This document shows positions 45,276 through 55,389 of a DNA stretch of 64,000 nt, in pieces. Each line of letters starts with the position of its first letter. Position 1 is the first letter of the stretch. Both the position numbers and the translations under genes were made by a program. The notes under the pieces are model-generated. The model saw only the letters and a list, made by a program, of their open reading frames with translations. It ran no database searches and was not told where the DNA came from. This DNA is from Pseudophaeobacter profundi (lineage in GTDB: Bacteria > Pseudomonadota > Alphaproteobacteria > Rhodobacterales > Rhodobacteraceae), in contig NZ_JARJEF010000006.1 of the NCBI RefSeq assembly GCF_029697505.1, positions 177,152 through 241,151 on the forward strand, read 5' to 3'.

Positions 45276-46934
45276 TTAGACATGCTTATGCTCTTGCATG
45301 AGGCCCTTGAAGATGCACCAACACATCACCAAAAGCACGATGGTGAAGGGCAAGCCCGTTGAGATCACCATCGCCTGCAACGACGCAAGACCACCACCGA
45401 GAAGGAGCACAATGGCCACCAGGCCTTCAAAGGTGCACCAGAACACCCGCTGCGGCACGGGTGCATCGACCTTGCCACCGGCTGTGATGGTATCGATCAC
45501 AAGGCTGCCAGAGTCGGATGATGTGACGAAGAACACAATCACCAGCACAATACCAATGGTCGATGTGATTGAGGCCAGCGGCAGGCTTGCCAGCATCGCA
45601 AACAGCGACAATTCCGGTTTGTAGGCATCAATCACATTGGCTTTTACCGCACTGACGTCGACATTCGCGATCATGTCGTTGATTGCAGTGCCGCCAAAGA
45701 CAGCCATCCAGAAGATGCAGACCAAAGATGGGATGATCAGCACACAGATCAGGAATTCCCGCACAGTACGCCCACGCGACACGCGTGCAATGAACATACC
45801 GACAAAAGGTGACCAGCTGATCCACCACGCCCAGTAAAACGCGGTCCAGCCTTCACGGTAGCCATCATCCGCACGACCAAAGGGGTTGGACAGCGGCACG
45901 ATCTCCTGCGCGTAGGCCACAAGCGTATTGCCGAAATCGGTAAAGATGCCAGCGGCCCCTGCGGTGAGCAGCACAAAGAGGAGCAGCGCAATCGCCACCA
46001 CCATGTTGATCTCGGACAGGACCTTGACGCCCCCATCAAGCCCCCGCACCACCGATATCAGCGCCAGCATGGTGATGCCGATGATCAGGATGACTTGAAC
46101 CGTCACGTTCGTTGGAATGCCGTAGACAAACTCCAGCCCGGCATTGGCCTGTTGCGCCCCCAGACCAAGCGATGTCGCCAGACCAAAGAGCGTGGCGAAC
46201 ACCGCAACGATATCAACTACGTGCCCCCACCAGCCCCAGACACGTTCGCCCAAGATCGGATAGAAAGCCGAACGGATGGAAAGCGGCAGACCTTTGTTAT
46301 AGCTGAACAGCGCCAGCGAGAGGGCCACAACCGCATAGATCGCCCAGGGATGCAGTGCCCAATGATATGAGGTAGCGGCAAGCGCCATGCGCTTCGCGGC
46401 CTCCACGTTTTCCGGGATGAGCGCGCCCCCCTCGGTGAACGGGCGCACCGCACCCAAAGGTTCGTCCCCCCATGGGGTGCCAAAGTAATAGGCGGGTTCC
46501 AGAACGCCAAAGAACATCAGCCCGATCCCCATGCCAGCAGCAAATAGCATCGCGAACCAACCGGCATAACCGTAGTCAGGTGTGGCATCGGCGCCCCCCA
46601 ACCGGACGGAACCATAGGGCGACACGATGAGAACGAGGCAGAAGAGGACGAAGATATTCGCCGACATCAGAAAGAAGCCGTCAAAAGTCGAGGTCAAGGC
46701 CGGCCGTAACCAGCCAAAAAATTCGGCCGCCTGCTCCGGTGCCATCAGCGCATAGACCACGAAGGCCACCACCGACAGGCCCGAAATCAGAAAGACCGGG
46801 TTGTGAATATCAAGGCCGAAGGGCCCGAACTGCGTTTCAATATTGTCCTGACCGATCTCGTATTCGGTATCGATGATATCGGACGCGCCCTCGGGCGCCG
46901 GTATCCCTATGTTGACATCTTCGCTTTCGGCCAT
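45276..46934 (-). CDS. BCCT family transporter (betaine/carnitine/choline type)
   Basis: The 552-residue inner-membrane carrier has 12 predicted helices. It carries GMGIGLMFFGVLEPAYYF (helix 3 glycine stretch) and the family signature WTAFYWAWWISWSPFVGMF, followed by IARVSRGRTVREF. BCCT carriers take up quaternary ammonium or sulfonium compounds with sodium or protons. It follows the universal stress protein gene and lies in the same orientation as the methylated-amine island, so it may import the same class of substrate. Confidence 0.93.
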   Translation of the reverse strand: MAESEDVNIGIPAPEGASDIIDTEYEIGQDNIETQFGPFGLDIHNPVFLISGLSVVAFVVYALMAPEQAAEFFGWLRPALTSTFDGFFLMSANIFVLFCLVLIVSPYGSVRLGGADATPDYGYAGWFAMLFAAGMGIGLMFFGVLEPAYYFGTPWGDEPLGAVRPFTEGGALIPENVEAAKRMALAATSYHWALHPWAIYAVVALSLALFSYNKGLPLSIRSAFYPILGERVWGWWGHVVDIVAVFATLFGLATSLGLGAQQANAGLEFVYGIPTNVTVQVILIIGITMLALISVVRGLDGGVKVLSEINMVVAIALLLFVLLTAGAAGIFTDFGNTLVAYAQEIVPLSNPFGRADDGYREGWTAFYWAWWISWSPFVGMFIARVSRGRTVREFLICVLIIPSLVCIFWMAVFGGTAINDMIANVDVSAVKANVIDAYKPELSLFAMLASLPLASITSTIGIVLVIVFFVTSSDSGSLVIDTITAGGKVDAPVPQRVFWCTFEGLVAIVLLLGGGLASLQAMVISTGLPFTIVLLVMCWCIFKGLMQEHKHV

Positions 46935-46973
46935 GTTTCGGCCTCCTTATTGGTTTCCATCTAATTTCACGCC

Positions 46974-47390
46974 TTAAGCGCGCACAACCATCACCGAGCA
47001 TTTCGCATACTCGGCCAGTTTACCGCCGTTCGACGGCCAAATATGGTCCATCACATTCGGCACATGGCTTGCCATCACAACAAAATCTGCGTCGGTGTCA
47101 TCGATTGCGCGCATCAGCGCCTGGTCAATCTCGATCGTCGGGTCATGCGCGATGGCGGTATGTGCCGAGGTTTGTATCCCGTGCTTGGCCGCCTCTGCTG
47201 CGGCAAATGCACTTAGCTTTTGACCAAACTCTTCAGGGTTATGTGCCAATTGGCTGGGTGCAGTCGAAGTAACGCCCACATATACAACCGGCACACTGTA
47301 GTGTTTTGCCAAATCGGCGGCGCAATCGAGCGCGGGCTTTAATCCTTCAACATGTGCCAAATCGACCGGTGCCATTATTCGTTTGAACAT
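46974..47390 (-). CDS. Universal stress protein (UspA family)
   Basis: This 138-residue single-domain Usp has FKRIMAPVDLAHVEG at the start and the C-terminal ATP-binding-type SNGGKLAEYAKCSVMVVR. The ATG at 47390 has GGGAGGG upstream; the longer open frame is not used. It is 39 bases before the BCCT gene, so the two are probably cotranscribed. Usp proteins often sit beside carriers and modulate them, but no role is shown here. Confidence 0.88.
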   Translation of the reverse strand: MFKRIMAPVDLAHVEGLKPALDCAADLAKHYSVPVVYVGVTSTAPSQLAHNPEEFGQKLSAFAAAEAAKHGIQTSAHTAIAHDPTIEIDQALMRAIDDTDADFVVMASHVPNVMDHIWPSNGGKLAEYAKCSVMVVRA

Positions 47391-48012
47391 TTTTCCCTCC
47401 CGAGAGAGCGTGGGCCCACGGATACAGTATACCTTCGATATGAGCGCACGAACTCGCTTGATTTGCAGGACCATCAGTTTTCGGCCCCTGCAATCAGCGT
47501 AATATTTTATAGATGCAAAATGCAATCATTTGTTTTGACTTCAAAAATTTCGATCCTGCCCGGAAAATGGCGCATCAAGAACGATGCGGGGTCAACGACG
47601 GTATCGAAGGGCCCGCCCCCATGCCCCGCAATGGCGGGCACCAATGGGTGCAGATTTCTGAGGTGAAAAGCCACCTCCGCCCATCGTGAAATTCAACATG
47701 ATCCCGCCAGAGCGAAGCGGCTTGCATTCCCACGAGAGGGGCTAATTTGACTGCGAGACCCGATGGCGCAGTCCAGGCTCGCCAACCGGGGCAAAAGGCA
47801 AGCTCTGCCGAGAGGAAGACCGGACAAACACGTGAAATATATAGGATAAAACCTCACCAGCCTGACTTGAATTACATCGCCAGACGCGACGGCGCAGCTT
47901 GGCCATTCGCTGCAGGAGCAGAGGAAAAGCCAAATCGAACTCTCACTCTCCGAAGCGCTGCATGTAAACTTAACAACGGCTTGGCGACCTTGGCCGCCAA
48001 GCCGTCACGCGC
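47391..48012. other. Non-coding gap, 622 bases
   Basis: No gene is supported between the universal stress protein start and the potF-like stop. The perfect palindrome CGTGGGCCCACG lies near 47409, 19 bases before the Usp start, in the promoter region. The right end holds the terminator of the ABC operon. The middle shows only short frames without recognisable similarity. Confidence 0.5.
47977..48004 (-). terminator. Terminator of the polyamine-type ABC operon
   Basis: CGGCTTGGCG and CGCCAAGCCG form a perfect 10-bp stem with an 8-base loop just past the substrate-binding-protein stop. On the minus strand TTGTTAAGTTT follows. Confidence 0.75.
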
Positions 48013-49050
48013 TTATTTTTTCAGATTGGTCCAGATTGTATCATAGACTGCCTGAACCTCTTCATCGCAAGCTTCTATGAACACAGCTTGGCCTGCGCCG
48101 TCCTGCGGGTTTGCTTCGGGCAAGGTACGCAACGCTTCGTCCAAAAGCGGGGCGACGCCTTCAACGCCTGACGCATATTGGGTCCAATTGGTCAACTGCG
48201 CGGCGTTTTCAGGAACCAGCAGGAAATCCATGAACTTCAATGCGTTTTCCCGATTTGGCGCGTCTTTCAACAAGACGACATTGTCCATCCACGCGATGTA
48301 GCCCTGTGTCGGGAATGCGTATTCGACATTCGCACCTTCTGCGCGCGCTTTGGCGCTGAACCCGTCATAGATCATACCTGCCGCCGCATCGCCGGACACC
48401 AGAACCTCTTTGGCTGTGTCGGAATTGAACGACACCCAGTTTTCCTTGGCGCTCAGCAGCATCGCATTCAGCGCCTTGAGCTGATCTCGGTCCGTCGTGC
48501 ATTGAGGGATGCCCATGTGCAGCGCCGCCATCGCCATGACCTCGCCCTGACTGTCGAGCACGTTGATCTTGCCCTGCAATTCGGCGGGCGGGTTAAACAG
48601 GATGTCGGTGGTGTTGATATCGCCTGCAAAAACATCACGGTTCACCGCAAAGCTGGTAGAGCCCCACTGGTAGGGGATCGAATGCTGGCGACCGGGGTCA
48701 AAGCTGGGATCGGCCCAGGTTGGTGAAATATTGCCTTTGTTTGTCAGCTCGCCATCGGCGATTGTGTCCAGCATTCCGGCGCTCGCCATGATCTTGACCA
48801 TGTAATCACCCGGCACCGCGACATCATATGTGCCCACTCCGCCCGCCTTGAGCGACGCCAGCATCGCCTCGTTTGAATCATAAGTGTCCATGACAACTTC
48901 GATGCCTGTGTCGGCCGTGAATTTGTCGACCAACTCCTGCGGAATGTACTCGAACCAGTGATATACGACCACTTTTCCGTCTGCGGCAGCGGCAGATGCC
49001 ATCGTGACAAGGGCCATGGCCGCGACGCCGGATTTCAGTAGGTTTTTCAT
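48013..49050 (-). CDS. potF: Polyamine-type ABC transporter, substrate-binding protein
   Basis: The 345-residue periplasmic protein has a signal peptide (about residues 1-24) and the PotD/PotF fold: VVVYHWFEYIPQEL after the signal and VVMDTYDSNEAMLASL. The ATG at 49050 has GGAGAG upstream. By context the ligand may be a methylated nitrogen compound rather than putrescine: the island encodes no polyamine oxidase or gamma-glutamyl pathway. The pot name reflects family only. Confidence 0.88.
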   Translation of the reverse strand: MKNLLKSGVAAMALVTMASAAAADGKVVVYHWFEYIPQELVDKFTADTGIEVVMDTYDSNEAMLASLKAGGVGTYDVAVPGDYMVKIMASAGMLDTIADGELTNKGNISPTWADPSFDPGRQHSIPYQWGSTSFAVNRDVFAGDINTTDILFNPPAELQGKINVLDSQGEVMAMAALHMGIPQCTTDRDQLKALNAMLLSAKENWVSFNSDTAKEVLVSGDAAAGMIYDGFSAKARAEGANVEYAFPTQGYIAWMDNVVLLKDAPNRENALKFMDFLLVPENAAQLTNWTQYASGVEGVAPLLDEALRTLPEANPQDGAGQAVFIEACDEEVQAVYDTIWTNLKK

Positions 49051-49069
49051 TGTTCTCTCCATCTGTTGG

Positions 49070-49879
49070 TCATTTTTTGTTGTCTGTTTTGCTTACGAAG
49101 TACGAGATCGTGACAAGGAGGACCGAGAAACCAAGCAACATCGTCGAAATTGCCATAATATTCGGCTTGATGCCTTGTTTTACAGAACCGAAGATTGCTG
49201 TGGGGAGGGTTTCAACCCCTGCCCCTTTGACGAAGTTGGTGATGATGAAGTCATCCAATGACACGATAAAGGCGAGCAGGTAGCCAGAGATGATACCAGG
49301 AAGCATCATCGGCAACAGGATACGGGTAAAGGCCTGCCGCTTGGTGGCATACAGGTCTTGCGCGGCCTGTTCATAACTATCGTCGATACCCTGCATCCGC
49401 GCAGAAATCGGCAGGTAGGCAAAAGGGATACAAAACGCGATATGTGCGATCAGGATCGTCATATACCCGCGCGTAAAGCCGACTGAGTTAAAGAAAATCA
49501 GCGTGGCGACCGCCAACACGATCTCAGGCACCATCAGCGGCAGGCTGATCAGGCCGAACGAAACGGTGCGCAGTTTGAACTTGCCACCTCTGACCATCGC
49601 GGTAGCGGCAAGTGTTGAAATCGTCGTGGCAGCCGTGGCTGCGATGATCGCGATGGTAAACGAATTCCACGCCGCGATTTTGAACTTTTGGCTTTCGGGC
49701 CCAGAGAACACATCCACGTACCAGCGGAAACTAAAACCTTCCCAGTTGGTGATCGAGTTGCTGTCGTTCAGTGAGTAGACAGTAACCACCAACAGCGGCG
49801 CATATAGGATAACAAGGCACAGGATGGTGATTCCGAAAAAACCGGGCAAGCCTTTGACGTCATAGTTTGAACGGCGCAT
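49070..49879 (-). CDS. potI: Polyamine-type ABC transporter, permease 2
   Basis: The 269-residue PotI/PotC-type permease has about six membrane segments and the EAA loop ([18 protein letters not shown]; key part A-Q-D-L-Y-A-T). The ATG at 49879 shares one base with the stop of the first permease and has GGAGG upstream. Confidence 0.9.
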   Translation of the reverse strand: MRRSNYDVKGLPGFFGITILCLVILYAPLLVVTVYSLNDSNSITNWEGFSFRWYVDVFSGPESQKFKIAAWNSFTIAIIAATAATTISTLAATAMVRGGKFKLRTVSFGLISLPLMVPEIVLAVATLIFFNSVGFTRGYMTILIAHIAFCIPFAYLPISARMQGIDDSYEQAAQDLYATKRQAFTRILLPMMLPGIISGYLLAFIVSLDDFIITNFVKGAGVETLPTAIFGSVKQGIKPNIMAISTMLLGFSVLLVTISYFVSKTDNKK

Positions 49880-50808
49880 CAGCTTGCCTCCTTCTCGGCT
49901 TTGGCTTGTTGGCGCGCAAATATCATCAGGACGATCAAGACCATCGAAAGCAGAACCATCGAAGCGGCGGCCCCGAACGGCCAGTTCCCGGCGTTGCCTT
50001 TGAATTGCTCTTCGATCAGCGACCCAATCATAAAGTTCTTGGCACCGCCCAACAGATCTGGCGCCAGAAACGATCCCATCGACGGGACAAACACCAAGAT
50101 GCAGCCCGCGATGACACCGGGTTTGACTGCGGGCAGCAAGACGCGCCGCAACGTGACCCATTTAGAGGCATAGAGGTCTGCCGCTGCCTCACTAAGGCTG
50201 AAATTGTATCGTTCTACACTCGCGTAGATCGGCAGCACCATGAACGGTAGGTAAGAATAGAACAGCCCCAGTTGCACCGCAAAGTTGGTATTGATTATGG
50301 AAATCGGATCATTGATCAGCCCGGTCCCGATTAGAAAGTCGTTTAATGGACCAGAGTCACGCAGCATGAATTTCATGGAAACGGTGCGGATCAGCAGGTT
50401 GACCCAATAAGGGATCGTGATCAGGAAAACCCACATGGGTCGGGCTTGTTCAGGCCGTGTCGCAATGAAATAGGCTGTTGGAAATCCGATAGCCAAGGCC
50501 AGCAAAGTCGCCGCCCCAGCCTGCCAGATTGAGCGCCAGAAAATTGTGATGTATGTCCATTCAATTCTGGCCGGCTCGTCGCCGAACAGACCACGGTCAA
50601 AGAAAAATTGATCATAGGCTGCCGTGCTGAATTCCCAAACCACCCCGCCGCGGAATTCCTTGGTCAGGAACGAATAGATCAACATCATGATGACTGGCAC
50701 CAGGACAAATGCACCCAAGTAGACCCAAGAAGGCAGCAACAGCCAGTTTCGGGCCTCTTTGTATGTGTCTGTGGCTGCGCTGCCGCCGCTTGCTGCTCCG
50801 CCTGCCAT
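49879..50808 (-). CDS. potH: Polyamine-type ABC transporter, permease 1
   Basis: The 309-residue PotH/PotB-type permease has six membrane segments and the loop [21 protein letters not shown]. The N-terminal 20 residues are an Ala/Gly-rich cytoplasmic tail. It overlaps the ATPase stop by one base and follows it in the order ATPase-permease-permease-binding protein. Confidence 0.9.
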   Translation of the reverse strand: MAGGAASGGSAATDTYKEARNWLLLPSWVYLGAFVLVPVIMMLIYSFLTKEFRGGVVWEFSTAAYDQFFFDRGLFGDEPARIEWTYITIFWRSIWQAGAATLLALAIGFPTAYFIATRPEQARPMWVFLITIPYWVNLLIRTVSMKFMLRDSGPLNDFLIGTGLINDPISIINTNFAVQLGLFYSYLPFMVLPIYASVERYNFSLSEAAADLYASKWVTLRRVLLPAVKPGVIAGCILVFVPSMGSFLAPDLLGGAKNFMIGSLIEEQFKGNAGNWPFGAAASMVLLSMVLIVLMIFARQQAKAEKEAS

Positions 50809-51899
50809 CAGTCAATCAGGAGGCGGGCTGCCTCCATCTCCATGTTGACGTAAACTTCATTTCCGGGCTCAAAAATGCGCTTGTTGCCCCGGTCGGAATT
50901 AGAGGTTCGCACGATGAATTTCGGACCGTCATCAAGATCGATCAGCGTAGAGATGTCCGTCCCCACAAAAATGTTCTCGCGCACGGTGCCTTTCAGACCT
51001 TCGGAATCCGTCGGCCCCTCGGACATGAACAAGCGCTCTGGCCGGACCGACATATGAACCTTGGCCCCTACGTTGACACCCTCCACCGCGTTGCAGCTTA
51101 GCTCGTGACCACCCCCAAGGTGGCAAGTCGCACGGCCCGCGTTAATCGCATCTACTGACACCTCAAGCAGGTTCGTCTCGCCGATGAAATCGGCGACAAA
51201 CATATTGCGGGGCCGCTCATAGATATCGCGGGCTTCGCCCAATTGCTGCAACTCACCGGCAGACATCACGGCGATCCGGTCAGACATGGTCAGCGCTTCT
51301 TCCTGGTCATGTGTGACGAAGATAAAGGTAATGCCCGTTTCACGCTGAAGGTGCTTCAGTTCAAGCTGCATGGCTTTGCGCAACTTCAGATCAAGCGCTG
51401 AAAGCGGCTCATCCAATAGCAGAACTTTGGGCTTGGGCGCCAAGGCCCGCGCCAGGGCGACCCTTTGCTGTTGCCCACCAGACAATTGCGATGGCTTACG
51501 CGCTGCGAATTGCGAAAGCTGAACCAGCTCAAGCATCTCGCCGGCAGCTTTGCGCGCTTGCGACTTTGGCTGCCCCCGCATTTCAAGACCAAAAGCCACG
51601 TTGTCCAGGATCGTCATCTGTGGAAACAGCGCGTAATTCTGGAAGACTGTGTTCACGGGGCGTTTATTGGGCGGCAAGTCCGCAATCGGGTCGCCGTAGA
51701 GGAATATCGCGCCTTCGGTGACGTCCTCAAATCCGGCGATCATGCGCAGCAATGTAGTTTTACCGCAGCCGGAAGGCCCCAAAAGCGTGAAAAATTCGTT
51801 GTCGTAGATGGACAACGAAATCGTCTTCAGCGCTGTGAAATCTCCGTACCGCTTTACGGCGCCGCGTACATCTATCGCGGTTTTCCTGCTTTCGGACAT
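50808..51899 (-). CDS. potG: Polyamine-type ABC transporter, ATP-binding subunit
   Basis: The 363-residue PotA/PotG-type ATPase has Walker A GPSGCGKTT, the signature LSGGQQQR, Walker B VLLLDEPLS and a C-terminal TOBE regulatory domain (about residues 280-360). It is first gene of the importer operon. A promoter region with clustered CTTAG/CTAAG half-sites lies just upstream. Confidence 0.92.
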   Translation of the reverse strand: MSESRKTAIDVRGAVKRYGDFTALKTISLSIYDNEFFTLLGPSGCGKTTLLRMIAGFEDVTEGAIFLYGDPIADLPPNKRPVNTVFQNYALFPQMTILDNVAFGLEMRGQPKSQARKAAGEMLELVQLSQFAARKPSQLSGGQQQRVALARALAPKPKVLLLDEPLSALDLKLRKAMQLELKHLQRETGITFIFVTHDQEEALTMSDRIAVMSAGELQQLGEARDIYERPRNMFVADFIGETNLLEVSVDAINAGRATCHLGGGHELSCNAVEGVNVGAKVHMSVRPERLFMSEGPTDSEGLKGTVRENIFVGTDISTLIDLDDGPKFIVRTSNSDRGNKRIFEPGNEVYVNMEMEAARLLID

Positions 51900-51922
51900 G
51901 GCAACTTCCCCATCGAGATTGA

Positions 51923-51997
51923 TTAGCTAAAACATACGAACGAGAGTTAGCTTCTCTAAGAACTGTGTCTCTTAGCGTTGCTTAGCTTCAGTCTAAG
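51923..51997. promoter_or_regulatory. Clustered TTAG/CTAA dyads before the importer operon
   Basis: From left to right: TTAGCTAA (51923-51930), GTTAG-N5-CTAAG (51946-51960), a lone CTTAG (51971-51975), and CTTAG-N7-CTAAG (51981-51997). The last has the T-N11-A spacing of LysR-type boxes and the same architecture as the dyad before the trimethylamine-dehydrogenase-like gene. Control by the LysR protein of this island is a reasonable inference. Confidence 0.55.
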
Positions 51998-52052
51998 GCA
52001 GGCAATAAATTCAGGCGGGCATGTCCAAATTTTCATCAGATTGAAAACGGTT

Positions 52053-53213
52053 TCAGCTGTCTGACGCGCCCGTCAACTGGGAAAGTAGCCGGTCCATCAT
52101 CCCGTCACACAGAGCGAGCTGGTCCAGCGTCACAAACTCATCAGGCTTGTGCCCCTGCCCCTCCATCGATCCAGGTCCGCAGACAATCGTTGGAATACCC
52201 AATGCATCAAAGAACCCGGCCTCGGTGCCAAAAGCCACTTTGGTCGTGCCATTGGTTTGCGCCAAGCCTTGCGCCGTCACGACAACTTCGGCATCGGCTG
52301 GGACGTCCAGACCAGGATAGGCGTTGTAAGGATCAATCTCGATGGCCGCATGTGGAAACTGCCGCAGGAACGGCGTCAGAGCCTTGGATGCGGCGCTTTG
52401 GATGCGTTCAAGAATATCCTGCGGCAAATCAGCGGGCAAATGCCTGTATTCAAAGATCATCTCGGCACGGTCAGGCACGATATTCAGCGCAGTCCCACCT
52501 GAAAGCTGGCCAACATGAACCGTCGAATAAGGAATGTCATAGGCTTCATCGCGCGCCCCGACCATTGCCAGCGTATCTTGAACCTTGCGCAATTCAGCGA
52601 GGAAATCACCGACAATATGCAAGGCATTCAGAAACTTGGGGGCCAGCGCCGAATGGCCTCCCTGCCCAAGGAACACGGCACGTAATGCCGCCTTACCCTT
52701 GTGGCCGACAGCGACCTGCATTTCGGTCGGCTCGCCCACAAAACAAGCGCGAGGCGCGCCGATTGTACGTTCCAATTTCCCAATCATATGCTGAATGCCG
52801 ACGCAACCGACCTCTTCGTCATAGGACAATGCAATTTTGAGGGGCTCGCGTAGGGTAATTTTAGAGGCACGGTCAGCCAATGCCAACATGCTGGCAAGGT
52901 AGCCCTTCATATCCGTGGTTCCGCGCCCATAGGCGCGAGCGCCATCAACACTCAGCCGAAAGGGATCGCGCGTCCAATCCTGCCCCGTGACCGGAACGAC
53001 ATCAGAATGCGCCGACAACATCACCCCCTTGCCGACCGGACCAAGCACCGCAAAAAGCCCCGCCTTCTGCCCGCTGGCGTCCGGCACGCGATGCACCTGA
53101 AACCCACGATCCGCCAAAAAGGATTGAACATAGTCAATCAACGCAAGGTTCGACTTGGCGCTGACCGTATCAAAGCCGATCAAGCGCTCGAGAATGTCCA
53201 AAGTCTGTGTCAT
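52053..53213 (-). CDS. M20 family deacylase (ArgE-like)
   Basis: The 386-residue cytoplasmic metallohydrolase has metal ligands His69 (SAHSD), Asp101 (GRGTTDMKG) and the catalytic/metal Glu133-Glu134 pair (YDEEVGC). The family removes acyl groups from N-acyl amino acids; N-acetylornithine is the classic ArgE substrate. In this island an N-acyl or N-formyl catabolic intermediate is more likely than arginine synthesis. It is 32 bases past the dehydrogenase-like gene and probably in its operon. Confidence 0.85.
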   Translation of the reverse strand: MTQTLDILERLIGFDTVSAKSNLALIDYVQSFLADRGFQVHRVPDASGQKAGLFAVLGPVGKGVMLSAHSDVVPVTGQDWTRDPFRLSVDGARAYGRGTTDMKGYLASMLALADRASKITLREPLKIALSYDEEVGCVGIQHMIGKLERTIGAPRACFVGEPTEMQVAVGHKGKAALRAVFLGQGGHSALAPKFLNALHIVGDFLAELRKVQDTLAMVGARDEAYDIPYSTVHVGQLSGGTALNIVPDRAEMIFEYRHLPADLPQDILERIQSAASKALTPFLRQFPHAAIEIDPYNAYPGLDVPADAEVVVTAQGLAQTNGTTKVAFGTEAGFFDALGIPTIVCGPGSMEGQGHKPDEFVTLDQLALCDGMMDRLLSQLTGASDS

Positions 53214-53245
53214 GCTCTGACCTTTGCCTCTACTGGTTCAACGGA

Positions 53246-55315
53246 TCAATCCAGTGCCAACTCCGTGATCTCTCGGCGGAAGGGCAAAGCATCACCAATG
53301 TCATCGCCATCCAGCTCCCGTGCGTAACGGTGGCCCGCGTAGGTTGCCCATGCAATGGGTCCAGGTGCGTTTGCGTCGCCAATGATCTTTACCGATTTGA
53401 TGCCGGCATCCGCCCATTCGGCTTCGCGCGCCTTGAGGCCATCAAACAAGGCGTTTTCTTCTTTGCGTGACGCAACCATCACCACCGCATCACATTCAAA
53501 CCGCTGGGTGCGATCTGTGTAGACGCAGTTGCTGACCACATGATCGGCGTGAATTTCGGTGATCCCGCGGTTCAGCACGATCTCCACACCAGCATCCACC
53601 AGACGTGGATGAATGGCGATCTGTTCGAGCGTGTTATTGGTCCAATCCGACACATAGGCCGAGGGCGTGACCAAAGTAACATCCGCGCCGTTCTTGGCCA
53701 AAAGTTCGGCCAGGACACCGCCCATGTAATAGTGGTCATCATCAAACACTATGACTTTGCCTTCGGGGATCGTGCCGTCCATCAGATCATCCGGCGTATA
53801 GATTTTGGCACCCGATGCGATGGGCATCGGTACGACGTGCTGGCGTGCAACACCATCAGCGCGCCATTTGGCACCCGTCGCGATACAGACGTTTTCAAAT
53901 CCGAATTCCAGAATGCTGTCGGTGTCCAGCTCGCTTTCAAGGTAAATATCGACATTCGCGCGCTGCGACAGCTGATACTGGCGATAATCCACCACACGGC
54001 CCCATGCCGACAGGCCCGGCAACTTGGCTTCGCGCACAACGCGGCCGCCAATTTCCGTCTTGGCCTCGGCCACAGCAACATCATAACCACGACGACATAG
54101 CGCCCATGCAGCCTCAAGGCCAGCCGGGCCGGACCCAACGACCAGCACGTTATTGCTGTCGCCTTTGGTGTTCATCTTTTCGGGGTGCCAACCTTTACGC
54201 CACTCTTCCATGAAGGTTGGGTTTTGCGTGCAACGGCTGATCGACATGGTCATGTCGCCCGTGATGCACATGTTGCAGCCGATACATTCGCGGATGTCTT
54301 CGATGCGACCTTCTTCGACTTTTTTGGGCAGGAATGGATCTGCGATCGAAGGCCGCGCACAGCCGATGAAATCAAGCGTACCGGTCTTGACCATCTTGGC
54401 CATGACGTCGGGGCTGGTAAAACGCCCCACCCCCACAATCGGTTTGTTGGTCAGCTCATGAATGCCGCGCACCAATTGCTCTTGCGCGCCCTCTTCTTTG
54501 AACCGCGACGGACCAGAACAATCCTCCCATGTGCCATGGGCCAGGTCCCACAGATCAGGCAGGTCTTTGTTCATCTCGATAAAGTCGCGCACTTCGGCGT
54601 TCGAGAAACCCAGATCTCCGATGGTTTCATCAAGGCTGACACGCAGAGTGATCCCCATCGTGTCGCCAACAGCGTCTTTGATATCGCCGATGACTTCGTT
54701 CACAAAACGCGCACGGTTTTCCAGGCTACCGCCGTATTCGTCACTGCGCTGATTGGTTGCGCGGCTCAAGAAATGCTGGAAAATCCCGAACCCATGCGCC
54801 CCGTAAAGGCAAATCAGATCAAACCCCGCATCCTTGGACCGCTTTGCCGCATTTACAAACCAACGGCGCAAATCCTTGATATCGCTCTTATCAAGCGCGC
54901 GCGCCTGAACAGGATCATTGGTAAAGGTGCGGATCGGCATTGCCGACGGGGCCAGAGGCACCTCTTTGGAGTATAGATTAGGGCCGTTGATGCCGGAATA
55001 GGCCAGCTGAATGCCTGCCAAACCACCATGCGTTTTCATCCGCTCTGACATCTTTCGCAGCATCGGAATGTCTTTGTCTTCCCATAGGCGCAGCTCGATA
55101 AACGGTGTTATTTCAGAGGTATGGTGCATCTCGCACTGCTCGGTAAAGATCACGCCCCAACCACCTTCGGCCTTTACGCCGCGCATCTCTGCTGCTGCCG
55201 AGGGGTCGCGATATCCGCCCCCGTTACAATGGGGAACCTGATAGAAACGGTTCTTGGCTGTGACAGGGCCAATGGCCATTGGTTCGAACAGAATATCATA
55301 GCGTGGATCGCGCAA
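53246..55315 (-). CDS. Trimethylamine-dehydrogenase-like iron-sulfur flavoprotein with altered pocket
   Basis: The 689 residues align end to end with trimethylamine dehydrogenase (TMADH): an FMN barrel, a 4Fe-4S motif and an FAD/NAD-like C-terminal part. Cys30 in RFYQVPHC is the residue that covalently holds FMN in TMADH. Cys344, 347, 350 and 362 fit the cluster ligands, and Tyr171, His174 and Asp265 fit the catalytic triad. Two aromatic-bowl residues differ: Tyr60 is Gln and Trp355 is Asp (residue 354), while Trp263 is kept. Gln60 recalls dimethylamine dehydrogenase. It likely demethylates a different, perhaps charged, N-methyl substrate. Confidence 0.87.
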   Translation of the reverse strand: MRDPRYDILFEPMAIGPVTAKNRFYQVPHCNGGGYRDPSAAAEMRGVKAEGGWGVIFTEQCEMHHTSEITPFIELRLWEDKDIPMLRKMSERMKTHGGLAGIQLAYSGINGPNLYSKEVPLAPSAMPIRTFTNDPVQARALDKSDIKDLRRWFVNAAKRSKDAGFDLICLYGAHGFGIFQHFLSRATNQRSDEYGGSLENRARFVNEVIGDIKDAVGDTMGITLRVSLDETIGDLGFSNAEVRDFIEMNKDLPDLWDLAHGTWEDCSGPSRFKEEGAQEQLVRGIHELTNKPIVGVGRFTSPDVMAKMVKTGTLDFIGCARPSIADPFLPKKVEEGRIEDIRECIGCNMCITGDMTMSISRCTQNPTFMEEWRKGWHPEKMNTKGDSNNVLVVGSGPAGLEAAWALCRRGYDVAVAEAKTEIGGRVVREAKLPGLSAWGRVVDYRQYQLSQRANVDIYLESELDTDSILEFGFENVCIATGAKWRADGVARQHVVPMPIASGAKIYTPDDLMDGTIPEGKVIVFDDDHYYMGGVLAELLAKNGADVTLVTPSAYVSDWTNNTLEQIAIHPRLVDAGVEIVLNRGITEIHADHVVSNCVYTDRTQRFECDAVVMVASRKEENALFDGLKAREAEWADAGIKSVKIIGDANAPGPIAWATYAGHRYARELDGDDIGDALPFRREITELALD

Positions 55316-55389
55316 TTTCGCCTCCTCAAAAGCTGGTTGGGGTCAAGATAACGCACCGGGCAGCCATCGAAAGACGTGCTTGCAAAATC

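Noticed and set aside
47742-47933. Small minus-strand frame in the gap before the ABC operon terminator
   Set aside because: No ribosome site, unlike codon use, and no similarity to a known family.
48013-51899. True putrescine/spermidine use
   Set aside because: No gamma-glutamylputrescine pathway, polyamine aminotransferase or polyamine oxidase gene is beside the transporter; neighbours point to N-methyl compounds. Pot names are used for family only.
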